NCBI GenBank assembly: GCA_945643635.1
Contig: CALZFC010000005.1
Coordinates: 9,452,501-9,516,500 of the forward strand
Direction of reading: 5' to 3'
DNA length: 64,000 nucleotides
From: Allodiplogaster sudhausi
Taxonomy: Eukaryota; Nematoda; Chromadorea; Rhabditida; Diplogasteridae
Shown piece by piece: positions 1 through 14,145 of this stretch (the first letter of the stretch is position 1; each line of letters opens with the position of its first letter). A model generated the notes under the pieces. That model did not search any database and was not told the origin of the DNA. It was given only the letters and a program-made list of their open reading frames with translations. Both the position numbers and the translations under genes were made by a program.

Positions 1-1391
1 GGCGAGCGGTAGAAGAAGTGGGAGTGGGGAGAAGCTGGAACTCTCCACAGCTAAAGCGTGAAAGTTGGAGTGGATGGGGTAGGGAGCGGGGGGGGGGGGT
101 GCCAAGTGGAATCTCTCTCTCTCTCTCCGGTTCCGCGCAGACGAGAGTGTTGTCTGGAGAGGACAAGATCACTCTCGCCCGGCCACTCGCGCGCCACTTG
201 ATCATTGAAAATGACATGAAGAAGAATGCGCAGAAGAGGGAAACCGTGGAAATAGTGTAATTTTCCATTATAACTTTTTAAATGTTCAAACACAAGCTGC
301 CGTTATAAAAAATATTTGCAAGGTGGCAAATAGATAAGGTGAATAAGGAAGAATAAAAGAAATAAAGAAAGACAGAGAGAAGGCCAAAAGTAGAAGGCGC
401 TCTGATAGAAGCTTCTGGCCACAAATGACAGGGCTATCAAAGGAAGGTCGGGAAGATGATTGTGATTCCCGTATGAGCAAGCAGAAGCACCATTTCTCTC
501 TCTCTCTCTCTCTCTCTCGCTGCTTCCCTCTATCACGTCCTATCTTTCTCATCCCAAGCTTCTCCGTCTCTTACTTTTCCCAATCTCTCTCATCCGCTTA
601 GTGATCGCCCTTCCGAGATGAAGGCAGAGGAATGGAATCAAGCCATTAAGCGGACATCAAGACGATTAAGAGGGCGAGAAAATAGACTATGAAAACGGGA
701 GACTGAGAGACATTTAGAGGAAAGTGAGATGGAGAGAGAGAGAGAGCGGAAAGAGAAAGCTGAGCCGGATCAGAGAAAGAAAGGAAAACAAAAACACGAG
801 TGAGAGGATTGCTCTTGAGAAGGATAACAGGAGACGAGGATCAGCAACGAATCAGGTTGGGGGAGAGCACCCTGGTCAAGGTCAGCCAGGGTGCAAGTGG
901 GAATACAAGAAGAGGGAAGAGAAGGAGATGAAGTCTTGGAAGAAAAGGGAAGAAGCTCAGGAAGGCAGGAAATGACTTCCGCTGTCAAGAACTGAAAAAG
1001 GAGACCAGCCACTGAAGAGGCCCTTGCTTGCTTGGAAGAAGTCTTCAATGCTACTCCACGAGATTCTTTTACAATTAATGGAAAGGTCGTTCAGGCAGCG
1101 ACCAAACATCTAATTGCCTACTCCAGACGGTTCTCGTCAAAGAACGAATGCCCAACTGAGCTGTTCTCTTTCTATTTCTTTCTATCTCTTCGCTCTCTCT
1201 CTCTCTCTCTCTCCCTTCGGCTCTTTCTTTCTATCACTCTCTCTCTCTCTCTCTCTCTCTAGTTCTCTTCGGCCATGAACTAAGAAGTTGTCAGGATGAG
1301 GGCCACTGCGGAAGAAGTGAGAAGTCCGCAAACATGAACAGAGACGCATGCCATTGTGTGTTTATGTGAATTTGTTGGCATTGTCTGAGTG

Positions 1392-1393
<2 letters not shown>

Positions 1394-1441
<48 letters not shown>
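1394..1441. repeat. (GA)n microsatellite, about 48 bases
   Basis: One of the longest uninterrupted dinucleotide tracts in the window. Comparable tracts lie at 1738-1780, 2303-2342, 5107-5149, 25673-25711, 26116-26155, 37792-37834, 45313-45354 and 57886-57939. Both orientations occur. (GA/CT)n tracts can bind GAGA-type factors or form triplex DNA, but nothing here shows that they do. Confidence 0.95.
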
Positions 1442-1443
<2 letters not shown>

Positions 1444-1734
1444 TGCTGTTGAAATTAGGCTGTTCGGTACTTCATTGTTGCAGACTTCTTCTCACATATT
1501 GGCATAGCGAACCAGCGGGCAGCAGAGTACAGAGAGCAGGAACAAAATGTTACCTAAACATCTTTATACGCAGCAAAACTAAAACTAAAATCTGCTATCT
1601 TTAACAGAAGTCGCTTCTAGCACAGTTAAAAGTAGGTTGGCAGTTATGGGCAAAGGCATACATTAACTCTTTGAATTAGCAAGACAGAGCACAGAGTCAG
1701 ACAGAAAACGAGCGAGGCAGCAGGGAGAGAGATA

Positions 1735-1784
<50 letters not shown>

Positions 1785-2297
1785 GAGAGCTCGCACTTTC
1801 AGATATTCGCACACGCACTTGTCATAGCGTCACTAATATAGATATTTGTAGCCGCATTGAAATAGAACAAATAGTAACGGCAGTTCCGCGTTTCCAAGTA
1901 AATAAGTATGTCTTACAGGGTCATGGAGTTTGGAAATTCGGTGGTACCTTGAATGAATCTTGAAGGGTGCGAATTTAGAAAAAAAATACAAAAAAAGATA
2001 GAAATAATATTTGCTGAGGATGAGCTTGTTGGCATGTCATTTCTTTTGCGTGCTGGCGGAGTGCGGCTGTTTGAGTATCGAAGCAGAAGGAGCACTTGGA
2101 GGAAGAATGAATGGCAAGATGACAAGCAGTGCAAGCAGTCAACATGTAAACAACGACCATCATGATGCCACCCGTTAAACTGGTAGGCAGATATCATGCA
2201 AACAAGTATACTTCTGCTTACTCCGAGAAGAGACGGAGAGAGAGAGAGAGGCAGAAAGGCAGAGAGACAGAAAGATGGAGAGAGGATTGAGAGAGAC

Positions 2298-2346
<49 letters not shown>

Positions 2347-2950
2347 AAGTATTTGGCACATTTTCACATATTACGACAGCTTTTCAGTAAAATAGCAGCA
2401 TACCCGGACGCACCACATTACCAGTATGCAGATAAATCAACAACGACGAAAATAGAACATGGCATTCGGTAACAAAATGTGTGCAGCAAGACAAGATTGA
2501 ATATATGAGAAGGACTGGCAATTGCCACGCATATACTACACATGGATATGCAAGCAAACATCTTGCAGTGCCACAGTTGGAAATATGCAAGCGCGTGAGC
2601 CACGGGGGAGCCATGGAGAGAGCGGCGAAACCAGCGACTGAGCAGGCCTGATGCAGAAGCCATTTCAATGAACACAAGCAGAAAGGAGAATCTCTTGTAA
2701 GAATAAGGGCTCGCCTGTACGAGACAATTACTTATGGTTAGAAGAACCGAAAGATGATGGAATGGCCAAATGAATGTGGAGAAATGCATGTACAGATGAA
2801 GGAAAGAAGAAAGGAAGTAGATGGTGCAGTCCTGATGTAGCCACTAGTGTCATTGGCAAGGGGAAAAAGTCAGCATTCTGTCCATTCCAAGGCTGGCTCA
2901 GGGGAAGGTTGGGTGGCGCCTAGAGTACGGTTAAACCAGACCACTTCTAG

Positions 2951-2989
<39 letters not shown>

Positions 2990-3828
2990 TCCTCACCCCT
3001 CTCCTCTACTTCCCTTAGGGTGGACACATGAAGCATCATCTTAGTCTAAAGAGGGCCTTGAATAAGAGAGAGAGAGAGAGAGATAGAGAGAGAGAGAGGG
3101 AGAGGGAGAAAGAGAGAGAGAGCCAGGCGCCTTCCAGTGCATGAATGGACTGGTTTTCCGCTCTGGTCAGACGCCGTGCGCACTCTCTGGCAAGACCGCG
3201 CGCACTACTCACTCTCTTCCGATGCCCCAAGTCTCTTTCGGTTACACATGCTATTTCTTTTCTTCTCTTTTCTCTGCCACTATCTCTCTTCTTCTTCTCT
3301 CCCTCTCTCTTTCCTTATCTTTTTCTCTATCTCTCTCTCTCTCTTTTGCTCTCTCTCTCTCTCAACTGATTCTCACGCGATGTCCACTCGTCAGCCACCA
3401 CGGGTACTCTCCGACGGCACTGCGGGGAATCTCGCACATTCTTCTTCTCCTTAATCTTATCTATTTTCCTTCTGAATTCCTGCTCCCATCTCTTTCTCTC
3501 TCACTCTCTCTCACTCGCTCTCGCTTCCCTCTCTTCTCTTGCTTTCTCCTCTCTTCTCTCCATTTTGTCATGATCAATCAGTCTCTTTCTTTTCTCCGAG
3601 CTTCTGAATGTTATCACCCTTTCCTTCCGCTTCCGTAAACTAAGGGGCGAGCACCATCCTAATCTCTCTAAGCGGTCTGCGCCGTTTAATCACGTAAATT
3701 GACAGGTGGGATGATGATGGCTTTCACGCGAGCAGCGGCTTTACTGCTTAGCGTTAGTCTAGTAAATCTCTAACTAGCATTCCGCTGGCCAATTCACTCA
3801 CTTACACACTCTTTCTCTCACCATTTTA

Positions 3829-3863
<35 letters not shown>

Positions 3864-5106
3864 TTCTCCCTGTCTCTCACCCTTTCTCACTCTCGTTCCT
3901 CTCTCCCTCTCCCTCTTTCACCCTCCAGCATCATCTGAATGTCTCCGTCGGGGCAAGGAGCAGAGTGAATCTGCATTCATATCTGTACACTTTTGCAAGA
4001 GGGGGATAAAAGGGATTTAGCTCGCTCGCTCACTCGGCCGCGCTTGCATGTGGGAAGATGAGCAGATGAGGAGATAAAGGAGGATTTACGCTAGATAAGG
4101 TCAGCGAGAGAAGCGGAAAGGTGTTGAGAAGATTTCATTCAAATCACTCCGACGGGGTCACTGCGACAGTACAATTACAACAAACAAACATACACACGCA
4201 GCCATAAATAACGAGCACAGCTGTGCACAAAGACACTGATGGCACCCGCCCTCTCTCTCTCTCTCCCTCTCTCTCTCTCTCTCTTTCCCCCTCTATTTTC
4301 TCTCTCTCTCTCTCTCTCTCGAGTTAGCTGAGATATAAATCTATGCATAGCCTTCACAAGCATGCTGAAGGTGAATACCCTATCCATTCAGCGAGAGGGA
4401 TGGTTCAAGGTATGAGTAGTGAGGAAGGAAAGGGTTAAGGAGGAGGGTAGAAGGCCAGAGAGAAGAGGAGGGAGTTAGAATGAGAGTGAAGAGAGAGAGA
4501 GAGAGACAGAGAGATATATATAGAGAGAGTTCTTAGAGAAAGGCGCCTTTTTTTGCCTCGTCACGCGTCACTTCGCGTCGGTAACGATCTGAGAAGCGAA
4601 TCAGCCAATGGCATGCTCAGAGAAGGAGAGAGAGAGAGAGTGAGAGAGAGACAGTTGGAGAGCGAGAGGGCAGGAAACGCTACAAAATGAAGTCTTTCTT
4701 TACTTTCGCGCGTTAAGACCCGTGAATGGTATCTTGTAATACCGTATTCGAGAGGGCCGAATGGTGATAGTATTAGCCGAACTAGGTGAGAATGAAGGGA
4801 ATGGGATAAGAAACAAATTTCTTTGTTTATGTAGTCGTACATCGCAATTAGATGTCGTAAAATTGAAAAATATAATACCGTGTATTTGAGAAAACATAGA
4901 AATTCTGCACTGTTGTATATATAATAATTAAAGGTTTGACTGATCTATGCTTCGAAGGCCAAGGAGCGATAATAAAAGAAAGGTTTTGTGATTGAACAGT
5001 TGATTGTAGAAGATGATTCACACGAAGGACAAAACTATGACGTCTAACGAGAAGATTCCAGCGACGAATTAGATAGTGAAGAGGACAGGGCCGAGGAGAG
5101 CCGGGT

Positions 5107-5152
<46 letters not shown>

Positions 5153-5425
5153 GAGAGATAGAGAGACAGAGAGACAGAGAGTGTGTGTAAGAAAAAGAAA
5201 AAGACAAATTTGGTGTTGGAAGGAGCTTGGCTGGGTTAATGGCGCCGAGGGCGTTGGCTCAAGTTGGGGGTGGAGATGCGCAGAGAAGACACTTCAAGAA
5301 GCGGCGGCGCCCGAGGCGAGAGGAGGAAGAGAGCGCCGCTCAATTAGCTCATTCATTCTCGTACAACACCACGGGGTTACGCGATCTCTCCTTCCTGTCT
5401 TCTCTGCTTCTCTAATCACTCTCCC

Positions 5426-5456
<31 letters not shown>

Positions 5457-5769
5457 TAATACATCGCGATGTTGAGCAAGAATAAGTGAAAAAAATAAAT
5501 AAAAATAAAAAAAAGATAGAGAGAAAGATAAAAGAGAGAGAGAAAAGAGAGAGAGAGTAAAACAGAAAAGAAAAAGAGTGAGGACAGAAAGAGAGACGAC
5601 AGGAAGTAAGAGGTAGCGTAAGAAAGAGAGAGGCTAATTATAAGAAGGGGAAAGCGATCGGCTGGCTCCATCCTGCCTGATTATGTCTCTGTTGTCGCTC
5701 CTCCCTCTCTCATTCTCTCTCTCGCTATCTCTCTCTCTCTCTCCCTCTCATTCTCTCTCTCGCTATCTC

Positions 5770-5806
<37 letters not shown>

Positions 5807-6065
5807 CTGGTGACACGACCTTTCAGGGGTTAGGGTGGCGGGCGAAATGAGGTGCTGTTGGTTAGAGAAGGCTGCCAAATTACTTTAGGGCCAAAGAGGA
5901 AATCAGGGTAGGGCAAGGGGCGCTTGTTTGAATGGACAAAAAAGAAAGGGGAAAGGGCTTGCTTATACAGAAGTGACTGGCAGCATGTGTGGCGACGTTT
6001 CGAAGGCCAGAGAGAGAGAGAGACAGAGACAGAGAGAGAGAGAGAGGAGAGAGAGAGACAGAGAC

Positions 6066-6135
<70 letters not shown>

Positions 6136-6929
6136 GGATGGAAGGAGAAGTAGAGTTCTCTGGATCGTGAATCATGCTTTGCTATGGCAGCCAAAACTTT
6201 TCATTGTAAAATGCATAATGAATTGATTTTCTTCTGGATCTTCAACTGAACAAAAGGCACATGGGGTAGAGGATTAAATATTTTTCTAACACGTCTAACT
6301 GCCTGTTCAAGTAAGTGAATTTGCACACATAAAATGTAACATGCTTAAGAATAAGAAATGAAATATTTAGAAAAATAGTGAGCTGACAAGAAATGAGTTT
6401 GGATTCGGCGAATGCGACGAAGAGCAACTGTTTAACTGAAATTCAGCACTGATATAATAAAAGAGGAGACACGGAATCACAAGAACTTTGTCGGAAAAAA
6501 ACCATTGTACTACAATAATATAATTTTATTCCATAAAACGCATTTAGAGCTCAGACTGGGAAAACATCAACGTGAGCAGAAAAAGACAGGCCGGACTCAC
6601 GCAATCAATAGAACTTATTTGGATTATTAAAAAGCAGATGAAAAGAGAGAGTTCGACAAATTTAGAATCGACACCAGCGATTAACGAGCGAGAAATCGTT
6701 TAAATTATCAATTTCTTTTAAATGGCTGGGACATAGCAGATCAGGACAAATCGGGCTCGTTTGAACGGGGGAAGATCAAGGGGGATAGCGACTGTCAAGG
6801 AGGGACGGAGATGTCACTTCAGTGACGAAAGGTGACAAAATGACAACACAACACAAAAGAGACCATTGCGGACTGCGTGGTTGTCAGAGAAGAGGAATAG
6901 GTTGGGGGATGAGAGGGGATTGGTGGTTT

Positions 6930-6931
6930 GG

Positions 6932-6972
<41 letters not shown>

Positions 6973-7043
6973 TTTCTCCCCGTCTTACTCTCTCTCTTTC
7001 TCGCTCGCTCTCTCTCTCTCTCTTTCCCTCTTCCTTTCTCCCC

Positions 7044-7084
<41 letters not shown>

Positions 7085-7110
7085 TTTCTCCTCGTCTCAT
7101 TCTCCATCCA
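6930..7110. repeat. Tandem CT-rich higher-order repeat
   Basis: Three successive blocks share a ttcctttctcc(c/t)cgtct core separated by CT runs, spaced about 55-60 bases apart. This is a compound minisatellite rather than a simple dinucleotide tract. The poly-Ser/Leu frames through it are by-products. Confidence 0.75.
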
Positions 7111-8383
7111 AAGGTATCTAGGGCTACCGGCGCGCACCGTGCTGGACCCTCGGGGGTGAGGCGAACGATCAATATACAGCAGCACACATTCTATTCCACC
7201 ACCAACACGAGGAGACCGAGAAGGAGGAGGAGAAGAAGAGGTGTCGCTTGACGGAGAAAGGCCACAAGACAAGGGCGGCTTAAAAAAAGAAGTCGAGAGG
7301 CGAGAGAAAAATAGAGAGGAGAGACAGAGAGAGAAAGAAACAGAGAGAGAGAGCGCGCGCGAGAGAGAGAGAGAGAGAGCACAGCTTTACAGAAACGGCG
7401 GCACAGGTGCGAGGGGGTAAAAAAAAGAATATTTAGACAGCACGCTTGAGGTGAGGATCGAATAACAAACGAAAGCATAACGATTATGCAAAGAATTTAT
7501 TTTTGAGTACAGTAACCTTGCGGAGCACTTGAAAATGTGAAGGGAAGACAATAAATGAAGGATCGGAGAATACATGAATGTGTCAAATTGTAAGAGCACA
7601 TTGATCAAGGAAGATTGAATAATTTGCTTTTATTCGGAGTACGAAGGAGTGCAAGAAAGTGTAAAAGAAAGAGAAGACAGAGAAAAAAAGAAGACTTGGA
7701 GAAAAGTAATAAATAACAGAAGTATACACGTCTCGGAAACTGATTTTCCTACATAAAATATGTGCGGATCTAAAATCTACTACATATGTTTGTATGTAGA
7801 AGGTTTCTTACGCGATGTACTGATCAATGAGTGAATTCTAACCCTAAAGACGCTTCAATGCAAAGGTCTAGTTATCTATAGAGACTGAACATTCTTCTGC
7901 TGTTGTTTGGAAGGCGAGCACTCTTCTTGCCACGGGTCAGCAGAGGAAAGTGCGCGAGAAGAGAGGAAAGATCTGGAGATTAGATACCGGAGTGGGCATA
8001 GAGAGGGGAGAGAGATGGAGAGAGAGAGAAAGAGAGGAAGAGAGAGAGAGAGAGAGAGAGAGAGGAGATGCCTCTGGCGGTTTAACCGAAACGGGCTTGC
8101 TTGAAGGAGACACCCCCGGTTCCGGTCGGCTGAGCCAGAGGGAGAGGCCACGGGCCACGACATCCGAAACGAACACCCTCACCCTCTAGTCTCTCGCTCT
8201 CTTTAACGGCACTCTCGCATTCTCGCTCTCTCTCTCTCTCTCCCCCTCTCTAAATCTCTCTCGAATGCTTGTGTGCATGGTTCATGCATTTACAAACGAA
8301 GACCTATGCATAGGGTTCGGGACAGACATAGAGAAAGAGAGAGGGAGAAGCGGCACTGTGGCAAGGCGGAAGGGGTGATGACG

Positions 8384-8414
<31 letters not shown>

Positions 8415-9258
8415 GAGTAAGAGAGAGGGGGGAGAGAGGGGAGCGGTCCTGCAGAGAAAAAGAGAAAATTAGCCCGATAGAGATTTAGGAAGGATGAGTG
8501 GTGGGCGTGCGCAGGTAATAGAGAGGAAGCAAGGTCTCCTGCAGGCAGCAGAGAAGGGAAGAGAGACAGCTCTGTGTTTTGGAGGAGAGAAGATCAGACT
8601 TGGTTGGCCAACGTCTCTTCATCCGCCTGTTCTCTCGTTCTCTCGCTCTCTCTCTATCACTGCACTCTCATCTTCTTCTTCTCTTTCTCTCTCTTTCGCT
8701 CTCTCTCTCTCTTTCTCCGTCTCTCTCTATTACTCTCTCCCTCTCGCGCTCTCTCTCTCTCCTCCGTCGGCGAAGGTCAAATGCTGGAAATTAGCATAGC
8801 ATCGGTGAGCGCGCTCTGATCACTTTCCATGTTCTATTCCCTGGACCATTCGTCTGTGGCCGCGGCCAGAACGGACTTTACTACAGCAAAATAATAACTG
8901 AAAAGTTATAATCAAATGTGTGCATAAAGTGGAAAAGAATAATGTTGCTGTCACTAAGACGTTTTTGAAAAACGAACGTATGTATGTAGCTTGTAAAGGT
9001 GGTGTCGAAAGCACAGCACGTCTTCAACGTTCGTGCAACATAAGATTCTTTGCTCTCTGTCATTCTCTCTCTCTACGTCTCTCTCTTTCTCTCTTCCTTC
9101 CATTTCACGCAGCGGCACTGTGTGTATCTGAGAGTGGTGTCTCATCGGCCCCCAAGGCATACGCACCCCCTCCTCTCATTACACTCTCCCTCCAGTTCCA
9201 TTGTGCTGGCGGAGCTGGTTCTTCTTCCACGAGACTGGAACGAGTCCGAGTCTCTGCC

Positions 9259-9304
<46 letters not shown>

Positions 9305-10045
9305 CCCTCTCTCTCCTCCTATTCTCGAACACTTTTCTTCCTTTCCGAACAGGGCATCGCTATTATGAAAATTACTGTAGAATGAACGGAGTTAAATATG
9401 TATATTAAAAACATCGTTTCTCATCGGTGACATTCGTAAATAAAAAAAAATTGTCACAATTACAAATACATGTCTAAATCCGGAATACGCTGCTCGTGAC
9501 TTATATTTGAACTGTATTCGTAAAACATTCACGGCTACAACGAGAGGGAATTGTCTGTCTTGCTTGAGGAACAGGCAACCTGTCGACAGACGGAGAAATG
9601 ACTCTCAGCAGAGCGTCTCGGAAAGTAGGGGTGGTGAAAACAGGGAGGTAAGAAGAAAAGGACAAAGAGGCTAAGAATAAGTCCTCCAGGAACGACGTAA
9701 GAAGTCACATGCGTATGTAGGTATACATACGATCACGATTATGTCTCAGTCTTGTGACAGGAGATTTTGAGGAAAATAAGAAATGTTGCGCGCGCGAGCG
9801 AGAGAGATAAAGAGAGAAAGAGTGTGAGAGAGAGGGAGGAGAGAGAGGCAGAGAGTGAGAAGAGAGGAAATACAGAGAAAGAGTGTGAATGGTAGTTATG
9901 TATGTAAGTATGTAGGTAAAACAGAAAGTGAGCTAGATCGCCGGATAGGCCGAAAAAAGTGTCGTGAATACGTTGATTACTATCTAGAGCGTCTTCCGAA
10001 AGCGTTTGAGACCGATTAAACGAGTGGCACGTTAAGGCTCGTCTC

Positions 10046-10082
<37 letters not shown>

Positions 10083-11552
10083 AAGCCGGGATCGAGGAAG
10101 CGAGTCTCGGTAATGCTATTTTATCGCTTTCTTTAATTCCTCCATCTTTTTTTCTACCTTTCCTTGCTCTTGTTTTCTCTCTAAATCCCTCTGATTATTT
10201 TAAATACTTTTCATTTTACCAACTCTCCCTTTCTCTTCCCTTCTCTTCTTCAGCCCAGATCAACCTCTACTTATTATGGCACCAGCTAAATATCCTGTTG
10301 ACACATCTCTGTCAGAGCGAACCCCTTTTTGATGACCGAGGCTTTAGACCCAATTCTCTCTCCATCCTTTCCCTCTCTCTCTCTCTCTTTATCTTTTTCG
10401 CTCCTCTTCCTCCCTTGCCTCGTCCGAATCTTCGTGAGTCAAGATCAACAATGGGATGGAGCAATAAAATGGAGAAGTAGGGCAGAGAACAGGCCTTACA
10501 AAATCAGCAAAGAAAATGATTGAAATTTGAGAGGGAGAGAGGGAGACAATAATGTGATTTTTGATCGAAAGATGACATGGATGTGCAAACAAATGAACTG
10601 ATCGTATGAATTTGATACCAATCGAATGGGGACCGAAGGATTCTTAAAAGCAGCCAGCTTCAAGGTGGCGGTGAAGCAAAAGGAAAGGTAAAATGACGAG
10701 GAAAAGGAAGATGGAAGAATAAGATGATCGAAGAACACGAGATGGAGTGAATGTGAATAGCTTCGTCTCTCCCCTCTCCTTCTCTCTCCCCTTCTCAGAA
10801 CCCTAACTTCTTTCGCTTCTTCTATGCCTCTATGTCTCTCACTCTCTCTCTCTCTATCCATCTCTCTTTCTCTGTCTTCTCTATGTGTCCCGTTAAGCTC
10901 TTTCTCTCTTTGATCGCGCTTACCCGATAAAGAACTCACGAAGCAATAAGAAGGATTTCCTAGTGAGCAGAGAAGATCGCACGAAAGTAAAAATACATAA
11001 AATGAAAAAATGAATGTGCTAAAGAAATTTACTCGTATGCACATTCTATGTTATATTACAATTTAACTCGAGACATTCGGGGAAAAAATATTCGAAAGAT
11101 CTACGTATATATGGAGAAGAGAGAAAAACAAATAGGGTCTTGGCCTTATCGGCTTGACGGTGGAGGAAGTCTTGCTGGGGCTCATTTTTAGATACCACTC
11201 GGATCAGTAATTACAATTGATGGAAGCACACTGATTAAGTTACTTTGAGAGGGATGTATGCAACGGATAAGCGAAAAATTATATGATAACAAGAAAAGGA
11301 GAGACGGAGAAAGATAGGGAGAAAAGAGAGAGAGAACTAGAGAAAGAAAGAGTGATCACCACTTCCATTTACATTTGGGATGGCAACGGTAAAGAAAGAA
11401 AGAAAGGCATTTGAGGGGGTGGACTGGCCTCGTAAACTGACCGTGCACATGGATGAACCGGAGGAGCAAACAAAATGGAGAGAGTAAGAGAGTGCGGAGA
11501 TCCTCGTAGTCTGCCTTGATGATGAGGGAGATGGAGAAATACATAGGGAGAT

Positions 11553-11591
<39 letters not shown>

Positions 11592-11813
11592 TGGAAGGGG
11601 AGAACAAGGAAGAGAGAGGAGGGAAAAAGGAAGGATAGTGGGAACGAGACTCAGATACTTTGCATGCATCATGGCGATTGGCTAATAGGCCATGATTAGA
11701 GCGAATGGAAAAAGCCACCCTAACAATAAGTGAGAAAGAGGATGACGCATTGGATAGGATGCGGAAATTGGGCAAGCGGAGGAAGTGAAAGGGAGGGGGG
11801 AGAGGACATAGCT

Positions 11814-11863
<50 letters not shown>

Positions 11864-13126
11864 TGAATTGAGTAGAAGAGTGTAAAAACAATTACCGAGA
11901 TACTATAAGAAGAAATAAAATGGATTTCAAATGAATTCTTTAAAAAAAAATTGATGGACTGACAATTTTGATTCCAGGCTTCCTCAAGCGCTATCATCAC
12001 TAGCACAACGATTCTTGCATTCAAAGGATAAGTTCTCGCCTACTCTCTTTCTCTAGTTCTGTTTCTCTCTCTTCCGTACCCTCATCTCTCTCTCGCTCTC
12101 TCCTTATCTAACTGTCCGTATAGGAGAATGTAAGGCTGATACTCGGATAATGAGATAAGCAATCTCGCGCAGAGGTGTGAAAGTGATTGGAGTGGAAAGT
12201 GGGGCAACAGGCAGCATATAAATCAAACTGATTATTTGTACATTCACACATCAAATCCACCTGATAATAAATCCGCCAATAAACTATATCTATTTCGGCA
12301 AATATCTTTTAACTGAAATGAAAAGTCGCACATTTAATTAAAAAAAAGAATCTGATACGAAGCCACGAAAGAAGGTGGAATAATGCATGTACATATTCAT
12401 CATTCATCGTAAGACGTTAAAGAAAAGAAGAAGAAAAGCTCTTTGAACCGCACTTTTGTTACTGTTGAAATAAAATGTGAGCGCATTGTGGCTGGTGGAT
12501 TTCTTATAGAGAAAGAGAGTGGACAGAGCCAGAGAAAAAGAGAGATGAAGATAGGCAAAGTAGGAGTGTGAGAGTGAGAGAGAGAGAGAGGGAGTGAGGC
12601 AGAGAGAGAGAGAGAGTGCTTCTGATGGCGCAAGAAAAGAGTGCAACTCAGCCAGAAGTATCAAGAAGACTGGCGAGGTTCTCTCCTTGAGGAGACAAAG
12701 TCGAAGAGATCGGGCAAAGGGGACGACGATGCAAGGAGTGCTGTAGCACACCTTCCTCTATATCTCTCTTTCCCTGTCTTCCTCTCTCCCTCTCTTTCTC
12801 TACCCTTTCTCTCTCTCTCTCTCTCTTTCTTCTCTGCTTCTTTACGCCACACTCTTCTATCTAGCTCTTCCTCTTCTGCCCCTGGCCCCGCACCCTCCCG
12901 GTGATGGTGGGCTTATTTACCGAGTGGGATAGAATATCACCATATGCAGGGAGAGAAGGAGAGAGAGAAGGTGAAGAAGCAGGGACCCTGTGGTCTGTCA
13001 AGGCTGGCTATGCTGGCTGCTGACGAGGTGAGGGGTCACCCTGTCGGGAAGGGCGGTTTAAGGGCATTAGAGGGTAGGCAAGGGGATCAAGGGAATAGAG
13101 AGAGCGAGAGAGAAAGAGAGAGAGAG

Positions 13127-13186
<60 letters not shown>

Positions 13187-13270
13187 CAAGCGAGAGATAT
13201 GATGGTACTTTTAAAATTTTAGCTTAGGAAAAATTATCAACATGGTGGTGCCGATGACAGCCGAAGTTAT

Positions 13271-14145
13271 TGTGTAATATTGCATATTCATGGTGAATAC
13301 CCCACAGATAAACACTTACACAACGTGAGGCCAGTGCCAAGGCGGGTGAAATGATTTGCCGGAATCAGACAGCCTTGCTGGTTTTCTCCCCTTTTTATTT
13401 GTTTCTGATTACTCCACATATGATGATCTGGTACCAAAGGGAAAGTTAAAAATTTCTTTTGTCTTCTTCCAAACTTTCCATCAAACAAAGATATTTCTTC
13501 TGGCAGAAGCGTTATGTAGCGACAAATTAATGTATACCGGCTGACCTGGTTCTGCTTCTATTTTCTGGTCTTCCTCCATCGATTCCTGGGAGACAATTGG
13601 CGCGTGGTAAAAGGGCTAAAGAAACAATGTCGTTTGCGAACTCGGCTGGAACCAGATGCTTAACTAGAGGAAAACCTATTAAGGAAAATACCCAGCTAAC
13701 CTTGCGCAGCACAAAACCTTCCTGGCAGAATTCGAGGAGAGGATCTGAAATGTAGAATGTTTCGGCCAAGTATGGATGCCAATAATCGATGCAATATATG
13801 CGTTCCACTAAAGGTAAGTCATATTTCATATCTAGAGCTGTAGTAATCAGAGCTCTTTTTAGTACTAAGTGTAAGGTTACCGATGTAATAAACAATTCTT
13901 ATGCGAGAAGCATGGATATTACAAGAACATGCAATTGCACACTACCTGTGCGCTTGCAATCGCCCGTCCGGCGGCGGCGAGGCATCCGCGACGCGACGTG
14001 CTTCTCAGGCAGCGGAGCGAAGCTCACGCGTCGCGGCTTCTTCAGAGGAGCGGCCGGACTCTTCTGGACATCACTCTACAAATGCAGGAAGGGTAGCACT
14101 ACCAGCCACTTAAGAATTCCAGCTTATTTTCAATCAAGAAAAAAA
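13271..14145 (+). repeat. Left outer inverted arm of composite element
   Basis: This matches the reverse complement of 21,655-22,543, with roughly one difference per 15-20 bases by eye and a few small indels, including a 12-base deletion near 14,131. A GC-rich stretch at about 13,965-14,080 inside the arm carries open frames in several registers. Its frames are similar in both arms, but the opposite-strand frame at 13,527-13,895 is broken by an indel in the other arm, so coding is doubtful. Confidence 0.9.
14111..14130 (+). repeat. Left copy of direct repeat bordering the two-gene cassette
   Basis: The 20 bases TAAGAATTCCAGCTTATTTT occur here and again at 19,261-19,280. Looser similarity continues for another 15-20 bases (caatcaagaaaa here, caaacaagaaaa there). 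The uninterrupted right arm has this sequence once. The two copies enclose the transposase and ballast-like genes, as if the cassette entered the left arm and duplicated about 40 bases. Confidence 0.85.

Larger units (their letters stand above)
1..13270. other. Repeat-rich spacer without a supported gene
   Basis: I found no exon series with compatible splice phases here. The stretch is dominated by (CT)n and (GA)n tracts of 20-50 bases, often imperfect and alternating in strand, separated by unique AT-leaning sequence. Long open frames are poly-Ser/Leu or Arg/Glu strings created by the tracts. Two short patches look somewhat codon-like (an ATG at 12,625 opening a short frame, and a GC-rich patch at about 12,944-13,038 ending in a possible gtgagg donor). 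Neither connects in phase to an exon I trust. A 5' exon of the gene at 22,616 could be hidden here. Confidence 0.6.

Noticed and set aside
13527..13895. 122-codon minus-strand frame in the left outer arm
   Set aside because: The same frame in the right arm is broken by a small insertion near 22,160, so selection for coding is not supported.
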